Assembly (NCBI RefSeq): GCF_030269605.1 | Contig: NZ_BSTQ01000004.1 | Coordinates: 310,001 to 374,000, forward strand | Origin: Lentzea sp. NBRC 105346 | Lineage (GTDB): Bacteria; Actinomycetota; Actinomycetes; Mycobacteriales; Pseudonocardiaceae | Direction of reading: 5' to 3' | DNA length: 64,000 bases | Shown here: positions 14,891-25,400 of the stretch, piece after piece | How the letters are laid out: each line of letters begins with the position of its first letter | Numbering within the stretch: the first letter of the stretch is position 1 | The notes under the pieces: generated by a model | What the model saw: only the letters and a program-made list of their open reading frames with translations | The model's database searches: none | Told to the model about the DNA's origin: nothing | Position numbers and translations under genes: made by a program

Positions 14891-17557
14891 ATGGACGCTG
14901 ATGTGAAGCTCGCCGACCTGGCGCCCTCCACCGACTCCGCGGTCATGTGGTGGTTCGACCTCACGACCAACTCCGGCACGTGGATGCCGGGCATGAGCGA
15001 CCTGCTCGGCGTGGCCGGGGACCCGCTGGTCCGGGAACGGCTGGAGGAGCTGGTCGAACCGCTCGTCGTGGCCGCGCGCACCGCGTCGGTGTGGCAGGAC
15101 TTCACCCTCGAACAGCCGTATCCGCTGCCCGACGGGTCGACGAGGTGGATCCAGCTGCGGGCGTGCGTGTCCGGTGACGCATGCGCGAAAGGCCTGACCG
15201 GCGTCGCCACCGACGTGACGAGGCGGCACTCCGACCAGCGGGCGCTGGCCGACCTCGCCGACCGCTACCGCCTGCTCGTAGAGCTCAGCCCCGACGCGAT
15301 CGCGGTGCACGAGAACGGCGTCCTGACTTACACCAACCCGGCCGGCGTCCGGTTCCTCGGGGCGGGCTCGGCGGCGGAGATCGTGGGCCGGCCCATCACC
15401 GACTTCGTCCACCCCGCCTCGGTTCCGGACATGCTGCGACGCATCGACGCGCTGGACACGCCGGGTGCGGCGTCCGAGCCGGCCGAGGCCACCATCGTGC
15501 GGTTCGACGGCGGCACCGTCGACACCGTGGCGGTGTCCGTGCGGACGACGTGGGAGGGACGGCCCGCGTTCCAGGTGATCCTGCGCGACGTCACCGTGCA
15601 GAAGGCCGCCGAGGCGACGCTGCACTACCAGGCGGCGCTGGTCGCGCACGTCAGCGACGCGATCATCGCGACGACCGCGGACGGCGTGGTGACGACGTGG
15701 AACCCGGCCGCCGAGACCGTGTACGGCCGGCCGGCCGTGGAGGCGGTGGGCAGGCACGTGGGCACGGTCGTCGGCGCTCCGCTCGACCCGCCCGGGATTC
15801 TGCGGCTGGGCGGGCTGACCCGTGCCGTGCACCGGCGGTCCGACGGATCGACGCTGCTCATGCGGGTCTCCGTCGCGGAGATGGACGGCGGGTACGTTCT
15901 GGTCTGCGCGGACGAGACCGCACGGCGTCGCGCGGAGCAGCACTTCACGACCGTGGTCGCCTCGCTGGAGGAGGGTGTCCTGGTCGTGGGGCCGACCGGT
16001 CTCATCGAGTCGGCCAACCCGGCGGCGGTCCGCATCCTCGGTGTCCACGAGGACCAGCTCGTGGGTACGCCGACGACCGCCCTCGAGGTGTACGACGAGC
16101 GCGGCGCGCTGTTGGCTGAAGCGGACCACCCGTCCGTGCGGACCCGGCGCACCGGACTGCCGCACAACGGGCAGGTGGTGCGGGTGCGCACGCCCGACGG
16201 GCGGGACATCTGGCTGGCCTTGAGCTGCCGGCCGCTCACCCACGTCACCACGTTCCCGCCCGCCGTGGTGGTCTCGTTCACCGACATCACCGAGCGCAGG
16301 TCGATCGCCGCCCGGCTGGAGCACGACGCCACGCACGACACGGTCACCGGACTGGCCAACCGCGCCGTCGTGATCCGCCACCTCGACGCGCGCTCGAGCG
16401 GCATGTCGGTGCTGTTCATCGACCTGGACAAGTTCAAGGTCATCAACGACTCGCTGGGCCACTCGTGCGGCGACAAGGTGCTGCGGATCGCGGGAGAGCG
16501 GTTGCGCAGCCGGTCCAGGCGAGGCGACCTGGTCGGCCGGCTCGGCGGCGACGAGTTCGTGGTCGTCACCAGCGCCACCACCCACGGCGACGTGTGCGCA
16601 CTCGCCCAGAACCTGCGGGACGCGATCGCCGCGCCGATGCTCGTGGACGGACGGCAGCTGCACCTCGACGCCAGCATCGGCATCGTCACTGTCGAACGCC
16701 GCGACGCGCGGGACGGCGAGGACATCCTGCGCGACGCCGATGTCGCCATGTACCAGGCGAAAGCACAGGGCCGCGGCAGGCACGTGTTCTTCGACGTCGA
16801 CCTGCGCGAACGCGTGCAACGCAGGCTGCAGCTTGAGCAGGACCTCCGCGACGCCGCGCGCAACGACCAGCTTTCCGTTGTGTACCAACCGATCGTGGAC
16901 CTGCGCTCGGAGCGGGTGGTGTCGTTCGAGGCGCTGCTGCGGTGGACGCACCCCGTGCAGGGCGCGATCTCGCCCGCCGAGTTCATCCCGCTCGCCGAGG
17001 AGAGCGATCTGATCAACCTGCTCGGCCGGCACGTGCTGCGGACGACGGCGGACCAGGTGACCGGCCTGCGGGCCCGCGTCGGCGACGGTTGTCACCTCGC
17101 GGTGAACCTGTCCCCGAGGCAGCTCGACGATCCCCGGCTCGTGCCCGCCGTACGGGAGGTGCTGCACACGACAGGGCTGGCCCCAGGCACGCTGTGCCTG
17201 GAGATCACCGAGAACGCCCTGATGAAGGACCCGGCCGTCGCGGCCCGCACGGTCAGCGCGTTGCGTGACCTCGGGGTGCGGCTCGCCATCGACGACTTCG
17301 GCACCGGCTACTCGTCGCTGGCCCAGCTGCGCAGGCTGCCACTGGACCAGCTGAAGATCGACCAGTCGTTCGTCGCCGCGCTGGGCGACTGCCGCGACGC
17401 CGAAGCCATCGTCGGCAGCATCATCGGGATGGCGCACGCGGTGAACCTCACCGTCGTGGCCGAGGGCGTCGAGACCGAGCGCCAGCTCGACGTCCTGCGG
17501 CGCCTGGAATGCGACCAGGTGCAGGGCTTCCACATCGGCAGGCCGGCCCCGCTCTAG
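14891..17557 (+). CDS. Cyclic-di-GMP turnover protein: four PAS-like domains, GGDEF, EAL
   Basis: 888 residues from ATG 14891. Four PAS-like domains (about 15-110, 120-235, 238-350 and 355-470) precede a GGDEF domain with the intact motif at 552-556 and an EAL domain with E680-A-L, EITENAL, IDDFGTGYSSL and EGVETERQL all conserved. Both synthesis and breakdown of c-di-GMP are therefore possible. There are no membrane segments, so the PAS domains would sense a cytoplasmic signal. In actinomycetes c-di-GMP governs development, consistent with the WhiG-like sigma nearby, though a link is not shown. Its TAG shares a CTAG with the convergent next gene. Confidence 0.93.
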   Translation: MDADVKLADLAPSTDSAVMWWFDLTTNSGTWMPGMSDLLGVAGDPLVRERLEELVEPLVVAARTASVWQDFTLEQPYPLPDGSTRWIQLRACVSGDACAKGLTGVATDVTRRHSDQRALADLADRYRLLVELSPDAIAVHENGVLTYTNPAGVRFLGAGSAAEIVGRPITDFVHPASVPDMLRRIDALDTPGAASEPAEATIVRFDGGTVDTVAVSVRTTWEGRPAFQVILRDVTVQKAAEATLHYQAALVAHVSDAIIATTADGVVTTWNPAAETVYGRPAVEAVGRHVGTVVGAPLDPPGILRLGGLTRAVHRRSDGSTLLMRVSVAEMDGGYVLVCADETARRRAEQHFTTVVASLEEGVLVVGPTGLIESANPAAVRILGVHEDQLVGTPTTALEVYDERGALLAEADHPSVRTRRTGLPHNGQVVRVRTPDGRDIWLALSCRPLTHVTTFPPAVVVSFTDITERRSIAARLEHDATHDTVTGLANRAVVIRHLDARSSGMSVLFIDLDKFKVINDSLGHSCGDKVLRIAGERLRSRSRRGDLVGRLGGDEFVVVTSATTHGDVCALAQNLRDAIAAPMLVDGRQLHLDASIGIVTVERRDARDGEDILRDADVAMYQAKAQGRGRHVFFDVDLRERVQRRLQLEQDLRDAARNDQLSVVYQPIVDLRSERVVSFEALLRWTHPVQGAISPAEFIPLAEESDLINLLGRHVLRTTADQVTGLRARVGDGCHLAVNLSPRQLDDPRLVPAVREVLHTTGLAPGTLCLEITENALMKDPAVAARTVSALRDLGVRLAIDDFGTGYSSLAQLRRLPLDQLKIDQSFVAALGDCRDAEAIVGSIIGMAHAVNLTVVAEGVETERQLDVLRRLECDQVQGFHIGRPAPL

Positions 17558-18222
17558 GTACGCAGCTCCACCTGCCAGACCTGCTGTCCGGGCTTGCGCA
17601 GCAGCTCCATGCCGCCGACCATCCGCAACCGGATCCGACCCATCGCGTCCGCGCCGACCGCGCTCACCTCGCCGACGGGCCCGGCCGTGCCGTAGAGCCG
17701 GATCTGTTGCCCCGTGGTCAGTTCCGCGGCGGGCGTGCGCTGCGTGTTCACCGCTTGCGAGGCGGGCAACCGGCGCGTACACAACTTCCACAGCAGGTAA
17801 GCCAACGGCGGTGCGACGACCGGCAGCGCCGGCGCCGCCGCGGCCAGCGGCACCGCGGCCGACAAAGCCGCCAGCGCGGCCCAGACCCCGGAGCTCACCG
17901 GCATGTTCCCGAGCTGCACACCCGCGGTCGCGCGCACCGTGCCGTCCGGCCGCAGACCCTCCGGCGCGGTTCCGTCTGCTAACCGCACCTCCGGCGCCAT
18001 CTCGACGGTCGCCTGGTCCGAGGTGGCGAGCTCGACGAGCTTGGTGTCCGCCGTGACACCGTGCCCGCAGCCGGTGCAGGCGAGGCGCAGCCCGGTCGGC
18101 GACTCCGCGTCCGGCCACACGCGCAGCACGCCGTGCCCGCCGGGGCAGTGGTACGCGGCCGGACCCTGCTGCAACCTGTGCAACGCCTGGGCGGCGGGAC
18201 TCTGCATCAGCCTGCGGGTCAC
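17554..18222 (-). CDS. Membrane protein with N-terminal Cys pairs, unknown function
   Basis: 222 residues from GTG 18222, chosen for the GGAGGAAG upstream and the 4-base overlap (GTGA) with the previous gene. A Cys/His cluster near residues 25-55 (CPGGHG and CTGCGHG) suggests a zinc ribbon; one or two hydrophobic stretches at about 115-155 follow, then a C-terminal beta-rich domain with possible SH3-like strands (QQIRLYGTAGPVGEVSAVG). It is probably made with the 18219-18689 gene. I do not recognise the family. Confidence 0.6.
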   Translation of the reverse strand: MTRRLMQSPAAQALHRLQQGPAAYHCPGGHGVLRVWPDAESPTGLRLACTGCGHGVTADTKLVELATSDQATVEMAPEVRLADGTAPEGLRPDGTVRATAGVQLGNMPVSSGVWAALAALSAAVPLAAAAPALPVVAPPLAYLLWKLCTRRLPASQAVNTQRTPAAELTTGQQIRLYGTAGPVGEVSAVGADAMGRIRLRMVGGMELLRKPGQQVWQVELRT

Positions 18223-18689
18223 ATCTTCCTCCAGCGCAGGTCGCCGTTTCCGGTCAACGCGCACACCGTCGGAGCACTGTCCGCGTACGCGGCGATCTCG
18301 CCCTGGTAGGTGCACGGAGCACCCACTTGCGTGGTCGTCGACGGTGCCGGCTGCTGTTGCTCAGTCACCACAACGGTCGTCGGCTGCTGCACGGGGGGCG
18401 GCGCGGCCGTCACGACCTTCGTCACCGCGCCCGCCGCGGTGCCGCGCGGGTTCGCGGCCGGGGCCTCCACCACGACCGGCGGAGCCGCCTTGGTGCTCGG
18501 CACCGGCCGTGGCGTCACCGGAGCGAGCGCCTCCGCGGCGTGGTGCGCCGGAGGCTGCGGCGCGGACATGGACATGAACGCGATCGGGGCGAGCAGGGAG
18601 CCGCCCAGCACCGGCAGTACACGGGACCAGGTCGGCAGGCGCCACCACATGCGCAGGATCGCGGGCGGCGTCTCGTGTTGCTGAATCAA
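18219..18689 (-). CDS. Membrane-anchored proline/threonine-rich protein, unknown
   Basis: 156 residues if started at TTG 18689, which has GGAG five bases upstream; ATG 18770 is an alternative but would put a dyad (18768-18781) inside the coding start. One membrane helix near residues 23-43 (VLPVLGGSLLAPIAFM) is followed by an Ala/Pro/Thr/Val-rich linker (~70 residues) and a short C-terminal domain with two cysteines (PCTYQGEIAAYA and TVCALTG) that may form a disulfide outside the cell. It overlaps the following gene by four bases. Confidence 0.6.
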   Translation of the reverse strand: MIQQHETPPAILRMWWRLPTWSRVLPVLGGSLLAPIAFMSMSAPQPPAHHAAEALAPVTPRPVPSTKAAPPVVVEAPAANPRGTAAGAVTKVVTAAPPPVQQPTTVVVTEQQQPAPSTTTQVGAPCTYQGEIAAYADSAPTVCALTGNGDLRWRKM

Positions 18690-18917
18690 AGTGTCTCCAG
18701 GGACAACTGTGTTGTTGCCCGCGAGATCGATCACGAAGCGCCGTGCGTTATCCAATCCGAAGATGATCACTCATTCGAGTGGCAAGTGGACAGTCCGATG
18801 TAGATCGGAGGCAACCGAGGTGCTCCCGTGACGCGACCGCCACCACAACGGCGTCGGGTCGTACTTGAACGGCCACCGGAACGGGTGGTGTGCGGACACT
18901 CGGCCCGAAGGGATCTC
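18690..18917. promoter_or_regulatory. Divergent intergenic region with two small dyads
   Basis: The 228 bases between two divergent membrane-protein genes hold CACTC-ATTC-GAGTG (18768-18781) and TCCGAT-GTAG-ATCGGA (18794-18809), both perfect. These are plausible operators. I see no convincing -35/-10 pair. Confidence 0.35.
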
Positions 18918-19484
18918 ATGAACCAGCAAACGGCTCCCCAGGATCTTTCGTTCGTCCCCACCGTTGTGCCGCCCCCGGTTCTTCAGCCCTCACCCAGGCC
19001 CCGCCGGCGCTGGCCGTGGGTGGTGGCGGTGGCGGTGGCTCTGTTCACCGGGGTCGGGATCGGCGGCGCGGCAGAGAGCACGGAGAACATCGGTGTGGCG
19101 CAGCAGTCGGCCCCGGTGACCATGACCGTCACCGCCCCGGCGAAGACGATCACGCAGACTGTCACCGCCCCTGCGCAGACGATCACGCAGACCGCGACGG
19201 CGTCGAAACCGGCCGAAGCGCCCGTCGTCGCGGGCACGCGCACCGAGTTCGGGGCGGGCACCTACGAGGTCGGCACCGACATCAAGGCGGGCAAGTACAA
19301 GACGTCCGGACCGGACGGGTCGGGGTGGGTTCGGTCGTGCTACTGGGCGCGCAACAAGGACTCGTCGGGCTCGTTCGACGCGATCATCGCGAACGACAAC
19401 ATCGAAGGGCCGGGCACGTTGACCGTCAACAGCGGTGAGGTGCTCCAACTGTCGGGTTCGTGCGTCTGGAAGCTGGCGGGCTAG
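18918..19484 (+). CDS. Membrane-anchored extracellular beta-domain protein, unknown function
   Basis: 188 residues from ATG 18918 with GAAGGGA upstream. A cytoplasmic proline-rich N-terminus (~45 residues) leads to one helix (WVVAVAVALFTGVGIGG), a Thr-rich spacer with a direct repeat (TVTAPAKTITQ / TVTAPAQTITQ) and a C-terminal domain about 115-188 with GTYEVGTDIKAGKYKT, CYWAR, IIAND and a final SCVWK. That last pattern is common in secreted actinobacterial proteins and lipoproteins of unknown role, with two cysteines likely bonded. Its stop shares CTAG with the convergent giant gene. Confidence 0.72.
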   Translation: MNQQTAPQDLSFVPTVVPPPVLQPSPRPRRRWPWVVAVAVALFTGVGIGGAAESTENIGVAQQSAPVTMTVTAPAKTITQTVTAPAQTITQTATASKPAEAPVVAGTRTEFGAGTYEVGTDIKAGKYKTSGPDGSGWVRSCYWARNKDSSGSFDAIIANDNIEGPGTLTVNSGEVLQLSGSCVWKLAG

Positions 19485-22400
19485 GCGCGCCGCCTTGCGA
19501 AGACGCGCAAGAGCACGCCCGCCCCCACCAGTAGTAGGCCGATGGCCAGCAGCGGCCAGATGTCGTCGCCGGTCACCGCGAGCGGCGCGCTGGCCGGTGG
19601 TATCGGCGTCGGTGCCACCTCGGCGCTCGCCGAGTCGGGCGGGATCACGACCGGTGGCTCTCCGGGTAGCGAGTAGGTCGCGGTCGCCGTGTTCACGACG
19701 CCCGCGGTCAGTCCCGCGGTCGCGCAGTAAACGGTCTTCTCGGCCCCCGAGGCCAGGGCGAAGGCCGGCGTGACGCAACCGGGCTCGATCGCGTCCTGCA
19801 CGGTCACCTCGCCGAGGTCGACCTCACCGGTGTTGACGACGGTGATGCGCCAGTCGGCCGTTCCGCCACTGTGGACGGTCACCAGCTCGCCCCAGAGGTC
19901 GCAGGCACCCGCCAGGCAGACCTCCTTCCGCACGGTCAGGTCGGCCACCCGCACCCTGGCGTCGTCGGGTGGAGTGGACAGCGGTGGGGTGGTGGCGGGC
20001 GCGCCGGGTGGCACGTACTGCCCGGTCACCGTGTTCGTCATCCCCGCCGTGACGTTGGTGGTCGAGCAGGTGAACGTCGTGGACGCGCCGGCCGCGAGGT
20101 CGATGCCGCCGGTCGAGCACGACGGCTCGACGGCGTCGTCGAGCATGATCCCGGTGAGGTCGACCTCGCCGGTGTTCGTCACCGTGATCCGCCAGCGTGC
20201 GGTGCCGCCCCGCTGGATGACGTGGTCGTCACCCCATGTCGTGCAATCCGCTGACTGGCAGATGTCCTTGCGCACCAACAGATCCGACACCTTCGCGGTC
20301 GCGTCGGCCGGAGCGGTGACGATCGGCGGGGTGCTGGGCGGTGAGCCCGGCGGGACGTACGCCGCGGTCACCGCGTTGGTCTTGGTCGCGGTGACGTTGG
20401 CCGTCGAACAGTAGACGACCTTCGACGCGCCCTTGGCCAGATCGAACGCCGCCGGGACGCACGACGGCTCGGCCGGATCGTTCACCACGATGCCCGTGAG
20501 GTCGACGTCGCCGGAATTGGTCACCGTGATCCGCCAGTGCGCCGTCGCGCCCTTCGGCAGGGTCGCCGTGTCCACCCACGGGCCGGTGCCGCAGTCCGCC
20601 GCGGTCAACGACGAGCAGATCTCCTTCTGCACCTGGAGATCCGTCACGTTCACCGACGCCTCGGCGTCCTCGGTGACGTCCGGCCACCCCATCATCCCGA
20701 ACGTTGCCGTGACCTCGTTCGTCACGCTTCCCGTCACGCCGTCGGTCGAGCAGTAGAACGAGGCCGACGCACCGACCGCGAGATCGAACACCGTGTCACA
20801 GCTCGGCTCGTCCGCGTCGGTCAGGGTGACACCGGTCAGGTCGACATCACCGGTGTTGGTCGCGGTGATCCGCCAGTGCACCGACGAGCCGCTCGGGATG
20901 TTCGCGACGAGGCCCCACGGCCCCGGACCACCTGGTCCGCAGTCGGTGTCGCTCAGTGACGCGCAGACCTCCTTGACCAGCTCCAGCCCGTACACGTTCG
21001 CGGTAGCGCTCGCCGGCGCCGTCACGACCGGTTCGGTGCTCGGTGGCGCACCCGGCGGTACGTACTGCGCGGTCGCGCTGTTGGTCGTGTTCGTCGTGAG
21101 GTTCGTGGTGGAGCAGTTGACCGTCTTCGACTCGTTCACGGCCAGGTCGAACGATGCCCCGGCGCACGATGCCTCGACGGGATCGTTCAACGCGATGCCC
21201 GTCAGTCCGATCTCGCCGGTGTTGGTCACCGTGATCCGCCAGTACGCGGTCGAGCCCGTCATCAGGCTCGCCGTGTCGCTCCACGGACCGTCGCCGCAGT
21301 CCGTGTCGGTGCAGACCTCCTTGTCCACAGCCAGGTTCGTCACGACGACCGTCGCCGAGTCGGGCGGGGTCGTCGCCGGCGTTCCCGACCCCGGCGGCAC
21401 GTACTGCGCGGTCACGGTGTTCGTCCGGCCGGTCGTGACGTTGGCCGTCGAGCAGTAGAACGCCTTCGATTCGTCGACGGCCAGGTCGAACGAGGTGACG
21501 CACGACGCCTCGGCCGGATCGTCCAACGTGATGCCGGTCAGGTCGACGTCACCGGTGTTGGTCACCGTGATCCGCCACTGTGCGGTCGACCCGCTCGGCA
21601 GGTTCGCCGTCTCCGCCCACGGGCCGGTGGTGCCCGAACAGTCCACCGCGGTGCAGACTTCCTTCGCCACGGCCAGGTTCGTCACCTTCACCGTCGCGGA
21701 GTCCGGTGCCGTCGTCTGCAGAGCACCGCCCGGCGGCGTGAACGTGGCCGTCACCGTGTTCGTGACGCTGTCCGTCACCCCGGCCGTCGAGCAGTAGAAC
21801 GTCTTCAGCTCACCGACGATCAGGTCGAACGACCCCGCGGCTGTCGCACACCCCGGTTCGGCCGCATCGTTCAGCACGATGCCGGTCAGGCCGACGTCGC
21901 CGGTGTTGGTGGCGGTGATCCGCCAGTACGCGGTGGAGCCGCTCGGAATGTTGGCCGTCTCGACCCACGAACCGCAGGTCGCCGAGGCGCAGGCCTCCTT
22001 CGCCAGCACGAGCCCGAAGACCGTCGCGGTCGCGCTGTCCGGACCGCTCACAACAGGTTCCGTGTCCAAGGGAGCACCTGGTGGCAGGTACTGCGCGGTC
22101 ACGGTGTTCGTCTTGTTCACGCTGAGGTTCGCGGTGGAACAGTTGACCGTCTTCGATTCGTTCACGGCCAGGTCGAACGGCGCCGCGACGCACGATGCCT
22201 CGGCGGCGTCGTTCAGCGTGATGCCGGTGAGGTCGACTTCGCCGGTGTTGGTGACCGTGATCTGCCACTGCGCGGTCGAACCGGTCGGGAGGGTCGCCGT
22301 GTCACCGCAGTCGGTGGCGGTGCAGATGTCCTTGGCTACGGTCAGGTTCGTGACTTTGACGGTCGCGGAGTCAGGAACCGTGGTCACCTCGGTGCCACCA

Positions 22401-25400
22401 GGCGGGGTGTACGTAGCGGTGACCGTGTTCGTCCGGCCGGTTGTGACGTTGGCTGTCGAGCAGTAGAAGACCTTCGACGCGCTCACGGCCAGGTCGAACG
22501 AGGTGACACACGTGGCCTCGGCCGGATCGTTCAACGTGATGGCGGTGAGGTCGACGTCGCCGGTGTTGGTGGCGGTGATCCGCCAGTACGCGGTGGTGCC
22601 GCTCGGGATGTTGGCGGTCTCCACCCAGGGACCGGTCGAGGCACAGTCCGCCGCGACGAGCGAGGAGCAGACTTCCTTTGCCAGCACCAGACCGAAGACG
22701 GTCGCGGTCGCGCTGTCCGGAGCGCTCACAACAGGTTCCGTACCCAGGGCAGCGCCTGGTGGCAGGTACTGCGCGGTCGCGGTGTTCGTCTTGTTCGTAG
22801 TGACGTTAGCGGTGGAGCAGTTGACCGTCTTGGACTCGTTCACGGCGAGGTCGAACGGCGCGACGACACACGATGCCTCACCGGGGTCGTTGAGGGTGAT
22901 GCCGGTGAGGTCGACTTCGCCGGTGTTGGTGACTGTGATCTGCCACTGCGCGGTCGAACCGGTGGGCAGGGTCGCGGTGTCGCTACAGCCGACGCCGGTG
23001 CAGATGTCCTTGACCACAGCCAGGTTCGTGACTTTGACGGTCGCGGAGTCAGGGACCGTGGTCACCTGGCTGCCGCCGGGCGGGGTGTAGGTCGCCGTGA
23101 CCGTGTTCGTCAGGCCTGCCGTCACCGTGGTGGTGGTGCAGTGGAACGTCTTCGTCGCACCGGCCGCGAGGTCGAACGAGGTGATGCACGAGGCCTCGGA
23201 CGGATCGTTCAAAGTGACGCCGGTGAGGTCGACATCGCCGGTGTTGGTGGCGGTGATCCGCCAGTACGCGGTGGAGCCGCTCGGGATGTTGGCGGTCTCC
23301 ACCCAGGGACCGGCCGAGGCACAGTCCGCCGCAATGAGCGAGGAGCAGACTTCCTTCGCCACCACGAGACCGAAGACGGTGGCGGTCGCGCTGTCCGGTG
23401 CGGTCACGATCGGCTCGGTGCCGGACGGAGCGCCTGGCGGCAGGTACTGCGCGGTCGCGGTGTTCGTCTTGTTCACGCTGAGGTTCGCGGTGGAGCAGTT
23501 GACCGTCTTGGACTCGTTCACGGCCAGGTCGAACGGCGCGACGACACACGATGCCTCACCGGGGTCGTTGAGCACGATGCCAGTGAGGTCGACTTCGCCA
23601 GTGTTGGTCACCGTGATCCGCCACTGCGCGGTCGAACCGGTCGGCAGGGTCGCGCTGTCGCTACAGCCGACGCCGGTGCAGATGTCCTTGACTACAGCCA
23701 GGTTCGTGACTTTGACGGTCGCGGAGTCAGGCGCCGTGCTCACCTGGCTGCCGCCGGGCGGGGTGTAGGTAGCGGTGACCGTGTTCGTCCGGCCGGTTGT
23801 GACGTTGGCCGTCGAGCAGTAGAAGACCTTCGACGCGCTCACGGCCAGGTCGAACGAGGTGACGCACGAGGCCTCGGCCGGATCGTTCAAAGTGACGCCG
23901 GTGAGGTTGACGTCACCGGTGTTGGTGGCGGTGATCCGCCAGTAAGCGGTGGAACCGCTGGGCAGGTTGGCCGTTTCCACCCACGGCCCCGAAGCGCATC
24001 CGGTCAGCGCCGAGCAGACCTCCTTGGCCAGGACGAGACCGTAGACGTTCACGGTCGCACCGTCCGGCGCCGTCACCACCGGGGCCGTGCCGGCCGGCGC
24101 ACCCGGCGGCACGTACTGCGCGGTCGCCGTGTTCGTCCTGTTCGCCGAGACGTTCGCGGTCGAGCAGTAGAACGTCTTGGTCGCACCCGCGGTCAGGTCG
24201 AACGACGCCACGGCACACGATGCCTCGGCCGCGTCGTTCAGCGCGATCGCGGTCAGGTCGGCTTCGCCGGTGTTGGCCACCGTGATCCGCCAGTAGACGG
24301 CCGACCCGGCCGAGGCGGTCAGGTTCTCCTGCCACGGACCGGTTCCGCCGGCGACGCAGTCGGCCGCGAGCGACGACCCGCACACCTCCTTGGCGACGGT
24401 CAGCCGGGACACCCGTACGCGCGCGTCATCGGGCGCGGTCACCACCTGGGACAAGCCCGGCGGGGTGTACTGCGCGGTGACGGTGTTCGTGCTGCCCGCG
24501 GCCACGTTCGCGGTCGAGCAGTAGAAGGACGCGGAAGCCCCGGCGGCCACGGAGAACGGCCCGGTGGCGCAGGCGGGGTGGGCCGCGTCGTTGATCGTGA
24601 TACCGGTGAGGTCGACGCTGCCGGTGTTGGTCACCGTGATCTTCCAACGGACCGTGGTGCCCGCCGGGATCGTCGCGAGCTCCACCCACGGCCCCGCCCC
24701 TCCCGCACCACAGTCCGCCGCGACGAGCGAGGAACAGACCTGCTTGGCGATCGTGAGCGCGTGCACGTCGGCGCGTGCGGTGTCCGGTGCGGTGTCGACG
24801 GGTGGTGAACCCGCCGGCGCGCTCAGCGGCACGAACCGGGCCGTCACGCTGTTCACCAGCGCCGTGGTGAGGTTCGGCGACGAGCAGTAGAAGGTGAGGG
24901 TCTGCCCGGCGAGCACGGTGAACGTCCCCGCCGCGGTCACGCAGGAGGGCGCCGCCGGGTCGTTCAGCGTCACCCCCGGAATGTCCACAGTGGTCGGATT
25001 GCTCACCTTGATCCGCCAGTACGCGGTGCTTCCCGACGGGATGAGGGTGTTCTCCGCCCACGGACCGGTGCCGCCGGAGCCGCAGTTCGCCGGTGTGGTG
25101 GAGGTGCACACCTCCTTCACCACGTTCAGCGTGGGCAGTGGAACGGAGAACGCCACCTGCTGGGCGAGGTAGGAGTCACCGGTGGTGTTGAGCTGCAGCG
25201 TGAGGCTGTTCGCCCCGACGGGCACCGTGCCCGCCGGCAGCACGAAGTCCTTGGCGTCGACCGAGAAGTTGTTGGGGGTGTTGGGATTCACCGGCCCCGC
25301 GGCGCTGTCGACGAAGAAGTTCCCCGAGCCGGTGCCGGTGGGTTCGGCGATCGGGGTTCCGTTGATGAGGAACTGGTCGCCGCTGATGCCCCAGTCACCC

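Noticed and set aside
14732-18118. Open frame of over 1100 codons opposite the GGDEF-EAL gene
   Set aside because: Runs across three real genes on both strands and lacks any motif.
23141-24808. Plus-strand open frame of 555 codons inside the giant surface gene
   Set aside because: Shadow of the repeat array; no ribosome-binding site or domain.
19900-25100. Regularly spaced DNA repeats suggesting a CRISPR-like array
   Set aside because: Period is about 340 bp with coding divergence, no short constant repeat or unique spacers, and no cas genes; these are protein-domain repeats.
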